Below, piece after piece: positions 1 to 6,919 of a DNA stretch of 33,030 nt (positions within the stretch are counted from its first letter, which is position 1; each line of letters begins with the position of its first letter). Origin of the DNA: an uncultured Eubacteriales bacterium (GTDB lineage Bacteria; Bacillota; Clostridia; Peptostreptococcales; Anaerovoracaceae); assembly GCA_910585135.1 (NCBI GenBank), contig CAJUEB010000003.1, positions 1 to 33,030 on the forward strand. The letters are read 5' to 3'. The notes beneath the pieces were generated by a model. It was not told where the DNA came from and ran no database searches. It saw nothing but the letters and a program-made list of their open reading frames with translations. The position numbers and the translations under genes were made by a program.

Positions 1-191
1 ACATCATTTTCCCGAAGCAGATCCGCAAATCTATCATGCTCCTGCTGCGCCACCTTCAAGTATGGGATATCATCGAACAGCAGCCGTTCAAAATTGTCCG
101 GCACAAGACCTTCGATCTCATCGCCTAGCCTGTGAAGCAGCACCTTATTAAGCTTACCTATTTCTGAGTAATTGTTGATTCCGGGTTTCAT
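1..191 (-). CDS. arcA: Arginine deiminase, N-terminal part (cut by window edge)
   Basis: Arginine deiminase hydrolyses arginine to citrulline and ammonia, the first step of the cytoplasmic ADI pathway. Only about 63 N-terminal residues are in the window. They begin MKPGINNYSEIGKLNKVLLH and continue with the family's conserved segment ERLLFDDIPYLKVAQQEHD, which I recognise from ArcA proteins. The start is an ATG at 189-191 preceded by a good AAGGAGG ribosome binding site. The gene lies 48 bp downstream of arcB on the same strand, so the two are probably one transcript in the order arcB-arcA. The catalytic Cys and His residues lie outside the window, so activity cannot be judged from here. Confidence 0.9.
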   Translation of the reverse strand, partial: MKPGINNYSEIGKLNKVLLHRLGDEIEGLVPDNFERLLFDDIPYLKVAQQEHDRFADLLREND

Positions 192-239
192 ATTAACCCT
201 CCTTTCTTTCTCAGATAATACTATGAGGCTGCAACCGTT

Positions 240-1232
240 TTACAAGGTTGCCACGATTACAGCTTTGATCGTATGCATTCTATTCTCCGCTTCATCAAAT
301 ACCTTAGAGTACCTGCTTGTGAATACCTCGTCGGTTACTTCCCTGATATCGTAACCAAGCTCTTTCTGGCTCTTCGCCATCTCTGTTTCAAAATCATGGA
401 AGGAAGGCAGGCAATGAAGGAATATCACATCCGGATTTTCCGTCCGCTCAAGCATTTCCATCGTTACCCTGTATGGCGTCAGGATCTTTACTCTATCCTG
501 AATTTCCGCTTCCTCTCCCATGGATGCCCATATATCCGTATAAAGCACGTCAGCGCCCTTGAGACAATCATCTGTTGATGAAACTTCAATCGTAGCGCCT
601 GTTTCCTTGGCAACGGCCTGTACTTTTTTCATAATATCCTGATCGATCTGCTTTGCCAAAACATCAGGTCCATAGGCAACGAAATGCATCCCCATTTTTG
701 CACAGCCATACATCCACGCATAACTCATGTTGTTTCTAACATCCCCGCAAAATACCACCTTAACATTTTTCAGCGGCTTGTCGATGTGTTCTTCAATGGT
801 CAGCATATCTGCCAGAATCTGCGTCGGATGGTCCGCATCAGTAAGCCCATTCCATACAGGAACACCTGAATATTTCGCCAGATCCTCTACAACCGACTGC
901 GCATATCCCCTATACTCAATTCCATCAAAGAATCTTCCCAAAACCTTTGCCGAATCCTCCAGGCTCTCTTTTTTGCCCATCTGGGAACTCTTGGAATCGA
1001 GGAAGGTAACGTGCGCGCCTTCATCCAGGCATGCGACCTCAAACGCACATCTCGTTCTCGTGGATGTTTTTTCAAACAAAAGAACGATATTCTTTCCCTT
1101 TAACACTTCATTGCGAATGCCTGCTCGTTTTTTCGCTTTGAGGTCATGCGCCAGATCCAGCATGTACCTGATTTCCTCCGGTGTAAAATCCATCAACGTC
1201 AAAAAACTTCTTCCTTTTAAATTTACCGCCAT
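240..1232 (-). CDS. arcB: Ornithine carbamoyltransferase, probably catabolic
   Basis: Converts citrulline plus phosphate to ornithine and carbamoyl phosphate when acting in the arginine deiminase pathway; the reverse reaction is biosynthetic. At 330 residues it has the normal family length. The carbamoyl-phosphate motif STRTR is at residues 57-61, HPTQ at 135-138, the ornithine-loop SMG at about 237-239, and HCLPSFHD at 273-280 (the family usually has HCLPAFHD). The start ATG has an AAAGGAG site upstream. I prefer arcB over argF because arginine deiminase follows directly and no biosynthetic arg gene is nearby. No carbamate kinase (arcC) or antiporter (arcD) is visible; they may lie beyond the left edge. 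Confidence 0.92.
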   Translation of the reverse strand: MAVNLKGRSFLTLMDFTPEEIRYMLDLAHDLKAKKRAGIRNEVLKGKNIVLLFEKTSTRTRCAFEVACLDEGAHVTFLDSKSSQMGKKESLEDSAKVLGRFFDGIEYRGYAQSVVEDLAKYSGVPVWNGLTDADHPTQILADMLTIEEHIDKPLKNVKVVFCGDVRNNMSYAWMYGCAKMGMHFVAYGPDVLAKQIDQDIMKKVQAVAKETGATIEVSSTDDCLKGADVLYTDIWASMGEEAEIQDRVKILTPYRVTMEMLERTENPDVIFLHCLPSFHDFETEMAKSQKELGYDIREVTDEVFTSRYSKVFDEAENRMHTIKAVIVATL

Positions 1233-1297
1233 TTTTCTATTCTCCTTTTCTTCTAAATGATTGCCTGATTGACTGTCCGTGTCATCCCTATATATGC

Positions 1298-1326
1298 ATC
1301 ATACTATATTGGCAAATATTACTAAA
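1298..1326 (-). promoter_or_regulatory. Candidate arcB promoter
   Basis: Read on the minus strand, TTTAGT (1321-1326) and TATGAT (1298-1303) are separated by 17 bp. The -10 is good but the -35 is poor, which would suit an activator-dependent promoter. The arcB start codon lies about 65 bp downstream. No experimental support; inferred from sequence. Confidence 0.5.
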
Positions 1327-1360
1327 GTACCAGCTTAATATTTTTTTTGTATGCCAGCTT
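1327..1360 (-). promoter_or_regulatory. Direct repeat next to the arcB -35, candidate MocR operator
   Basis: On the minus strand AAGCTGGTAC (1327-1336) and AAGCTGGCATAC (1349-1360) form two same-orientation half-sites 24 bp apart. The nearer copy touches the -35 hexamer of the candidate arcB promoter. MocR/GabR regulators are known to bind direct repeats, and the regulator gene lies immediately upstream. Assignment to that regulator is inference. Confidence 0.4.
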
Positions 1361-1391
1361 TGTATTTTCAATCACTTTAACAATTTGCTTT

Positions 1392-2864
1392 CTATTTTAT
1401 CTGAATTTTCTGTTGTGTTTGCCGAATCACCCTTCCCAAAATTTCCAGCCCCGCTTCGATCTGAAGCTTTGCTGGGTAAGAGTAATTGAGCCTGATATAA
1501 TTGTTTCCAACATGCTTTTTCGGATAAAAAACATACCCTGGGATAAAAGTAACCCCTTCCCGATGCGCCGCTTCAAGCAGCTCTCTGGCATGAATGCCAG
1601 AAGGCAGCTTCACCCACAGGTATACGCCACCTGCCGGTTTGCGGTAAGAAAGCCCTGCTTCTGATGATATGCGGTCGATATGATGACACATCAAATCTCT
1701 CTTTTCCCTGCATATGCTTCTGAAATCATCAAGCCGCCTGGAAAATATCCCCTGTTTCATGTACTCAAGCAAAAGCATCTGCGGAACCCAGTCAAGCGAG
1801 ACCAATTTCATGGAAACCAGCTTGCTGAGCGGCTGTATCACATTTGTATCAGCCACTACAAAGGATATCCCCGCACCAGGCATCATGGTGAGTGAAAATG
1901 AATACATATATATTACATTATTCCCCGTATCCATGGATTTTATCGAAGGGACTTCCCCCGCGTCATAATAAAGTTCAGATCCTTCGTCTTCTTCAATAAT
2001 CGGGATTCTATATTGATATGATAATTCCAACAGTTTTTTTCTTCTTTCGACAGAAAGGATCGCACCGGTCGGATTATGAAAACTGGAATCCACGTATATG
2101 AACCGTGGGTTCTCCTTTTCAATCAACGCCGCCAGGTCATCGCACATCATCCCCTTTTCATCCATGGGAACTGTTACGAGCTGCCCGCCAGCCACCTGTA
2201 TCGTCCGATAAATATCAGGAGACAGGATTTCCTGTGTCAACACTTTATCACCTGGGGAAAGCATCAGCGTCATCAGAAAATCCAAGGCTTGGTTGTTTTC
2301 GGAAAAAATCTGGATGTTTCCCGGCTTGGTCATGATCCCTTTCGTATTCATGAAAGCCGTGATCTCCCGCCGAAGCTCCAAATCGCCCTGATCCGGCGTA
2401 TAGAAATACGCTTGATCGTGATGGCGCTTCAAGATCCGTTCAAAAGCGAGGGCGATTTCCTCCGGCGGATACGGCTCCCTTGCAGCCATGCCGCCCCCGA
2501 AGGAAATGATATCGCGTTCATATGATTTTTTAAACAGGTGATCGAAATCGCTTTCAAAACGTAAATACTGTTCCTTGATCAGCGCATCCCAGTTTACCGG
2601 TTTTTTGACCATCCCATAAAATATGCTCCTATATCGCACCTGATATCCCTGACCTTGGTAAGAAGTGATCAAGCCTTCATCCTTTAACTCTGAATAAGCC
2701 CGCACCACGGTATTTCTATGTATGTTCAGCTTTTCCGCAAGGCTTCTTTCCGAAGGCAGCGTATAGCCATCTACGAGGCTGCCGTTAAAAATCATCCGTT
2801 TGATCTTTCCGGCGATTTGAAGGTAGAGGGGCGTTTTTTCATTTTTATCGATGCTGATCTTCAC
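1392..2864 (-). CDS. MocR/GabR-type regulator with degenerate aminotransferase domain
   Basis: At 490 residues it has the MocR layout: a GntR-type winged helix (about residues 10-77, with PLYLQIAGKIKR and LPSERSLAEKLNIHRNTVVRAY), a linker, then a fold-type I aminotransferase domain (about 115-485, with HNPTG at 263-267 and the C-terminal IRLNY arginine). Intact MocR proteins bind PLP through a lysine in an SKT motif. Here that position is Leu325 (SFSLTMMPG); the codon reads CTC. The preceding pocket, usually EDDYDSEF, reads EEDEGSEL, so the Asp and Tyr that contact PLP are Glu. The second ligand arginine of GabR (SLR after the lysine) is also absent. I infer DNA binding without PLP chemistry. 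Its start overlaps the upstream methyltransferase stop by 4 bp. It precedes arcB on the same strand and is a candidate arc regulator. Confidence 0.88.
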   Translation of the reverse strand: MKISIDKNEKTPLYLQIAGKIKRMIFNGSLVDGYTLPSERSLAEKLNIHRNTVVRAYSELKDEGLITSYQGQGYQVRYRSIFYGMVKKPVNWDALIKEQYLRFESDFDHLFKKSYERDIISFGGGMAAREPYPPEEIALAFERILKRHHDQAYFYTPDQGDLELRREITAFMNTKGIMTKPGNIQIFSENNQALDFLMTLMLSPGDKVLTQEILSPDIYRTIQVAGGQLVTVPMDEKGMMCDDLAALIEKENPRFIYVDSSFHNPTGAILSVERRKKLLELSYQYRIPIIEEDEGSELYYDAGEVPSIKSMDTGNNVIYMYSFSLTMMPGAGISFVVADTNVIQPLSKLVSMKLVSLDWVPQMLLLEYMKQGIFSRRLDDFRSICREKRDLMCHHIDRISSEAGLSYRKPAGGVYLWVKLPSGIHARELLEAAHREGVTFIPGYVFYPKKHVGNNYIRLNYSYPAKLQIEAGLEILGRVIRQTQQKIQIK

Positions 2865-3988
2865 TTTTTTTCTCCATGGAACTGGTAGTAGCAGGTTTCG
2901 AGCCTGCCGTTATAAAGCTTCCTGCGCCGGTTAGCCTTGCGTCCCATTATTCTTTCCTCCGCATCTTTGTCGGTGGTGATTATGAAGAGCGACCAATCAG
3001 GATGTTCACGGAAAAAGTGCGTAAAGCTTTTATAGATCCGGGCAATTTCCTCTTCCTCACCGATCCGCTCCCCGTAAGGCGAGTTAGTGATCACGATCCC
3101 GTTCGCACCCGCTGCTTTCAAGCCAGCAACATCCTTCCGGTCAAACACGATGCAGTCATCAACCCCTGCTTCCTCCGCATTTGCCCGCGCTGCCGATATC
3201 GCTTTTTTACTGATATCAGATCCGTATATCTGCAACTGCGTATCATAATCGATTGCCTCATAGGCAGCCTGCTTTTCTTCCTTCCACAGCTTCGGTTTGA
3301 TAAATTCCCACTCCTGGCAGGCAAACGCCCTGTTCAGTCCGGGCGCGATATTTCGCCCGATCATTGCCGCCTCGATCGGAATCGTTCCCGACCCGCAGCA
3401 TGGATCGACGAGAAGCCTGTTTTCCCGCCAGAAAGAGAGCTGCACCATAGCGGCTGCCAGCGTTTCCTTGATCGGCGCCGCTACATCGCACACACGGTAT
3501 CCTCTCTTATGAAGGCCTGCCCCGCTCGTGTCCACCGTCAACGTCACCCGGTCCTTTAACAAGGTCGCCTTGACCGTATATTCCGCCCCGGTTTCTGCAA
3601 ACTGCTCCAGCCCATAAAAATCTTTCATTCTCTCTACAATCGCTTTTTTGACGATTTTCTGACAGGCAGGCACGCTATGAAGCTTTGATTTAACTGATGT
3701 TCCCGTAACAGTAAATTTTCCGTCCAGTGGGATCAATTCCTCCCATGCCAAAGCCTTCGTCCTCTGAAACAGCGTTTCAAAATCCAATGCATCGAATTCT
3801 GCCATTTTAAGCAGCACCCGGTCCGCGCTCCTGAGCCACAAATTTGAACGCACGATCGCCCTTTCATCGCCCAGGTACGTTACTTTGCCATCCTCTGTCT
3901 TTTGGATCGGATACCCAAGTGCTTCGATCTCCCGCTTTACCACTGCTTCCAGTCCAAATGTAGCCGTTGCAATCAATTCTAATTTCAT
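2861..3988 (-). CDS. THUMP-domain class I RNA methyltransferase (RlmL/YpsC family)
   Basis: Predicted SAM-dependent N2-guanine methyltransferase acting on ribosomal RNA, related to E. coli RlmL and B. subtilis YpsC. 375 residues: N-terminal ferredoxin-like and THUMP part (about 1-155), then a Rossmann methyltransferase domain. SAM-binding motif DPCCGSGTIP is at 195-204. The catalytic motif is NSPYGER at 302-308; most relatives have NPPYGER, so the first proline is replaced by serine. The start overlaps the mreB/mbl stop by 4 bp and the stop overlaps the MocR start by 4 bp, which suggests translational coupling. The exact target base cannot be read from sequence. Confidence 0.88.
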   Translation of the reverse strand: MKLELIATATFGLEAVVKREIEALGYPIQKTEDGKVTYLGDERAIVRSNLWLRSADRVLLKMAEFDALDFETLFQRTKALAWEELIPLDGKFTVTGTSVKSKLHSVPACQKIVKKAIVERMKDFYGLEQFAETGAEYTVKATLLKDRVTLTVDTSGAGLHKRGYRVCDVAAPIKETLAAAMVQLSFWRENRLLVDPCCGSGTIPIEAAMIGRNIAPGLNRAFACQEWEFIKPKLWKEEKQAAYEAIDYDTQLQIYGSDISKKAISAARANAEEAGVDDCIVFDRKDVAGLKAAGANGIVITNSPYGERIGEEEEIARIYKSFTHFFREHPDWSLFIITTDKDAEERIMGRKANRRRKLYNGRLETCYYQFHGEKK

Positions 3989-5007
3989 ATATAAGTTTCT
4001 CTCCTGTTTAAACTATTCCTGCTGATAATATCGATATATTTCAAGGATTCTCCCGTACCCTTTGCCACGCAAAAATCCGCTTCGTCCGCAATCCTGGTGC
4101 GTATGCCTGTCCGTTCTTCGATCCGTTTATCAAGCCCGCGAAGATATGCGCCGCCGCCTGTGATGATGATTCCTGATTCCCCCACATCTGCGGCAAGCTC
4201 CGGCGGCGTTTTTTCTAACACGCTATGGGTCGCCTCACAGATCACATCCAGCGGTTCTTGCAGCGCTTCCAGGATTTCCTCGGAGGTCACTTCAACCGTG
4301 CGCGGAAGCCCCGTCACCAGGTCGCGTCCTTTGCAAAGGGTCTTCAGCAGATCCTTTCCCGGATATGCGACGCCGATTTCACGCTTGAGCTTTTCTGCCA
4401 TCCGTTCCCCGATATAGAGATTGTACGCCTTACGCATGTATTTCACGATGTAATCATCAAGCTTATCACCCGCGATTTTAACCGAGGTGCTTGTCACGAT
4501 CCCGCCCATGGAAATCACGGCGATATCGGTCGTTCCCCCGCCGATATCGATCACCATGATGCCTTCCGGAGCTGTGATATCGATTCCGGCGCCGATAGCC
4601 GCCGCCACAGGCTCTTCGATCAGGTATACCGATCTGCCGCCTGCCTGCAATGCGGCTTCTTTCACCGCACGCTTTTCTACCTCTGTCACTCCGCTTGGAA
4701 CGCACACGATAAGGCGCGGTTTTAAAAACCTGCTCCCGCCACACGTCTTTTTGATAAAATATTGCAACATCCGTTCCGTCACGTCATAATCGGATATCAC
4801 GCCATCGCGCAGCGGCCTTATGGCGGCTATATTGCCCGGCGTCCTTCCGATCATGCGCTGGGCTTCGCTTCCCACGGCTAAAATTTCCTTGGTGTCCGTA
4901 TTGATGGCGACCACCGATGGCTCTTGCAGCACGATTCCCTTTCCGTCTACGTAGATCAGGACATTCGCTGTCCCCAGATCAATCCCTACTTCTTCGGTAA
5001 AACCCAT
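3985..5007 (-). CDS. mbl: MreB/Mbl family rod-shape-determining actin homologue
   Basis: Cytoskeletal ATPase that forms membrane-associated filaments directing cell-wall elongation. 340 residues, normal length. Actin-fold phosphate loops are visible: GIDLGTANVLI near the N-terminus, IDIGGGTTDIAVISMG in the middle, and TGGGAYLRGLD near the end; the segment VLEKTPPELAADV is typical of Mbl. It lies next to spoIIID, as mbl does in Bacillus, but here the two genes are divergent. The start codon has only a close GGAG site (GGAGAGT then ATG). A stronger AGGAG lies further upstream, with a 7-bp inverted repeat (TGCGATA/TATCGCA) between them. Mbl rather than MreB is a judgement from similarity and neighbourhood. 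Confidence 0.88.
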   Translation of the reverse strand: MGFTEEVGIDLGTANVLIYVDGKGIVLQEPSVVAINTDTKEILAVGSEAQRMIGRTPGNIAAIRPLRDGVISDYDVTERMLQYFIKKTCGGSRFLKPRLIVCVPSGVTEVEKRAVKEAALQAGGRSVYLIEEPVAAAIGAGIDITAPEGIMVIDIGGGTTDIAVISMGGIVTSTSVKIAGDKLDDYIVKYMRKAYNLYIGERMAEKLKREIGVAYPGKDLLKTLCKGRDLVTGLPRTVEVTSEEILEALQEPLDVICEATHSVLEKTPPELAADVGESGIIITGGGAYLRGLDKRIEERTGIRTRIADEADFCVAKGTGESLKYIDIISRNSLNRRETYI

Positions 5008-5111
5008 ACTCTCCGACTGCGATAAAAATCCTATCGCACGCTCCTTTCATTTTATCAGTTATTGATTAGTTTTACCAGACAATAAAAATTTACACTGAAA
5101 ACTGAAAGAGA

Positions 5112-5140
5112 GTATATTTTTCAGAATGAAAACATATATT
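5112..5140 (+). promoter_or_regulatory. Sigma-E promoter of spoIIID
   Basis: GTATATT at 5112-5118 and CATATATT at 5133-5140 are separated by 14 bp. This matches the sigma-E pattern of a KMATATT-like -35 and a CATACAAT-like -10 with 14-15 bp spacing. SpoIIID is a mother-cell gene under sigma-E in Bacillus, so position and gene agree. The predicted RNA start is near 5147, about 43 bp before the ATG. Confidence 0.75.
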
Positions 5141-5189
5141 GTTTTAACTGACAAGGTTAATTTAGTATAAGGTGGTGAACTGTCACATT

Positions 5190-5450
5190 ATGAAGGATTA
5201 TATAGAGGAGCGGGTTTTGGAGCTGGCTCATCATATCATTGAAACCGGCGCAACGGTAAGAAGCACCGCCGCCAAGTTCAGGGTATCAAAATCAACCGTA
5301 CATAAGGATATCACTGAAAGACTCCAGGAATTAAATCCTGCCCTTGCAGCCGAGGTAAAGGAGGTTCTGGATAACAATAAGGCTGAACGCCACATCAGGG
5401 GCGGTCTCGCTACCAAAGAAAAATATCTGCACATCAATCACAAAAACTGA
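5190..5450 (+). CDS. spoIIID: Stage III sporulation transcriptional regulator SpoIIID
   Basis: Mother-cell DNA-binding protein that activates and represses genes between sigma-E and sigma-K activity. The product is 86 residues if started at the ATG at 5190, close to the family's roughly 90. A helix-turn-helix spans about residues 20-45, with the hallmark VSKSTVHKDITERL, followed by LNPALAAEVKEVLDNNK and HIRGGLATKEKY, all characteristic of SpoIIID. An in-frame GTG at 5172 would add six residues, but it overlaps the AAGGTGGTGA ribosome binding site (5169-5178), and family proteins begin like MKDYIEERV, so I chose the ATG. It is divergent from mbl and followed by a terminator. Confidence 0.95.
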   Translation: MKDYIEERVLELAHHIIETGATVRSTAAKFRVSKSTVHKDITERLQELNPALAAEVKEVLDNNKAERHIRGGLATKEKYLHINHKN

Positions 5451-5456
5451 TGTACG

Positions 5457-5498
5457 GCTCTGCGGGCATCCTGACCGGTTCGCAGGGCTTTCTGTTTT
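5457..5498 (+). terminator. Rho-independent terminator after spoIIID
   Basis: Stem GCTCTGCG (5457-5464) pairs with CGCAGGGC (5481-5488) with one G-U pair, followed by a T-rich tail TTTCTGTTTT. It starts 7 bp after the spoIIID stop. Confidence 0.75.
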
Positions 5499-5548
5499 GA
5501 TGTAAAGCTTTATCGTTTGATGCAGACCCCCTTGTTTCATGCAACCTT

Positions 5549-6190
5549 TTATATTTTTATATCATCCTTGAACTTTTCAAACGTTTTCTCCCCGATCCCC
5601 GATACGTTTTTGATATCCTCAATGGCCTGAAACCGGCCGTTTTCTTCCCTGTAATCCATGATTTTTTCTGCCGTAGCCGGTCCGACTCCATTTAACTCCT
5701 GTAGCTGGAGGGAATCGGCCGTATTGATATTGATTTTCCCATCCGCTACCGGACCTGCCTCTGCTTCTGCCATTCCATCTGTATCATATGCGTCCGCAGT
5801 ACCCGCAAGTGAAGGAATCAAAATCTTATCCCCATCCGCAACGAAAGCTGCCCTGTTGATATCCGTCAGATCAGCATTCTCCGTAACACCCCCTGCTGCC
5901 TTGATCGCATCTTCGACACGACTTCCTTCTTCTAATTCCGCAACGACAGGATTTCGCACCTCCCCGCCGACATCCACGCATATAATGGTTTTCTGCGGCT
6001 TGCTTTCTTCGACAGAAACGGTTTGCTCAGCATCCGGCGTCTCCCCACTGCCGCCGGAAATACCATAAACAGCGAAAGCAGCGACAACGAGCATTCCCGC
6101 CGCCGCTACCTTGAGCAGCATATCCCGGTTGTCCGTCAAAAAACCTTGCAGCTTTGCATTTCTACCGATCAAATCCAATAGTTTCTTCAT
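5549..6190 (-). CDS. comEA: ComEA-like DNA-binding protein (SLBB plus helix-hairpin-helix)
   Basis: Membrane-anchored DNA-binding protein of the competence type. The product is 213 residues from the ATG at 6190, which has an AAAGGAGG site 8 bp upstream; an upstream in-frame ATG would add 17 residues but has no such site. One membrane segment (about 25-44) is followed by an SLBB domain (about 68-127, ICVDVGGEVRNPVVAEL), an acidic spacer, then a double helix-hairpin-helix (about 153-213; ININTADSLQLQELNGVGPATAEKI and NVSGIGEKTFEKFKD). It converges with spoIIID. No comEC is adjacent, so a role in DNA uptake rests on family membership alone. Confidence 0.88.
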   Translation of the reverse strand: MKKLLDLIGRNAKLQGFLTDNRDMLLKVAAAGMLVVAAFAVYGISGGSGETPDAEQTVSVEESKPQKTIICVDVGGEVRNPVVAELEEGSRVEDAIKAAGGVTENADLTDINRAAFVADGDKILIPSLAGTADAYDTDGMAEAEAGPVADGKININTADSLQLQELNGVGPATAEKIMDYREENGRFQAIEDIKNVSGIGEKTFEKFKDDIKI

Positions 6191-6253
6191 CACAAATACC
6201 TCCTTTTGTATTATTTTACTTTTTATGGAAGTATTTGTCAATCTATTTTCCCG

Positions 6254-6919
6254 TTATTTGTAAATTATTTCCCGGCGCATGACACTGACCGCGCTGCGTT
6301 CTACATCCAAGTCCAGGCATTCCATCAGCGTACTGATCACCAGCTCCGGGCTTAAATTCGATGCGCTTCCTGCATCAAGCAGCGCTGTAACGAAGAGGGC
6401 TTCTGTCTCCGGCACAAAATCGATTTCCCGGATCATCGGCCTGATGTCCACTTCCGTCAAATCTTTCTTTTTCTTTTGCTTTTTCCAGGCGATGATTTTT
6501 TCCTGCCCCATATAGCGCGCTTTTATTTCCTGCCCCGTCATGTCCAGCGGTGCTGTCAGCGGTATGGCGATGATATATTCAGCGGCCTCGGTTCTCGCCG
6601 CTAACGTCTTCTTCGATGCACCCGCTTTCCGGCAGCTGATCAGGCTAAGACCTTCCGGCATCATATCCTGTAATGTCTGCCGCAAAAATTCCTCCGCATA
6701 TTCCTCATCCGTTTCAAATTCCAAAAGCTCATTCATGCCCCAGTACCCCAGGGACAATGCCTGCGCAAATCCCATTTTCGGATGGGGATGAAAACCCTGC
6801 GAATAGCTCAACTTGATCCCGGCACGCTTGAAGCATCTTTTGAACAGCTTCATCAGATCCAGATGGGAAATATAGCAGATCGTCCCCATTTTGGAAAAGG
6901 TCAAAATATATCTAAACAT
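6254..6919 (-). CDS. Radical SAM-associated protein (TIGR03936/DUF2344 family)
   Basis: 221 residues. The conserved start MFRYILTFSKMGTICYISHLD and the motif YSQGFHPHPKMGFAQALSLG identify the DUF2344/TIGR03936 family, which is nearly always next to, or fused with, the radical SAM protein encoded just upstream here. The ATG at 6919 has a GGAGG site 6 bp upstream and lies inside the last codons of that gene (8-bp overlap), so the pair is probably co-translated. Its biochemical function is not established; an accessory or substrate-binding role for the radical SAM partner is the usual inference. A lysine-rich run (KKQKKKKD) lies at about residues 155-162. Confidence 0.88.
   Translation of the reverse strand: MFRYILTFSKMGTICYISHLDLMKLFKRCFKRAGIKLSYSQGFHPHPKMGFAQALSLGYWGMNELLEFETDEEYAEEFLRQTLQDMMPEGLSLISCRKAGASKKTLAARTEAAEYIIAIPLTAPLDMTGQEIKARYMGQEKIIAWKKQKKKKDLTEVDIRPMIREIDFVPETEALFVTALLDAGSASNLSPELVISTLMECLDLDVERSAVSVMRREIIYK

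Noticed and set aside
2876..3559. 227-codon plus-strand frame opposite the RNA methyltransferase
   Set aside because: Antisense shadow; the minus-strand frame has clear THUMP and methyltransferase motifs.
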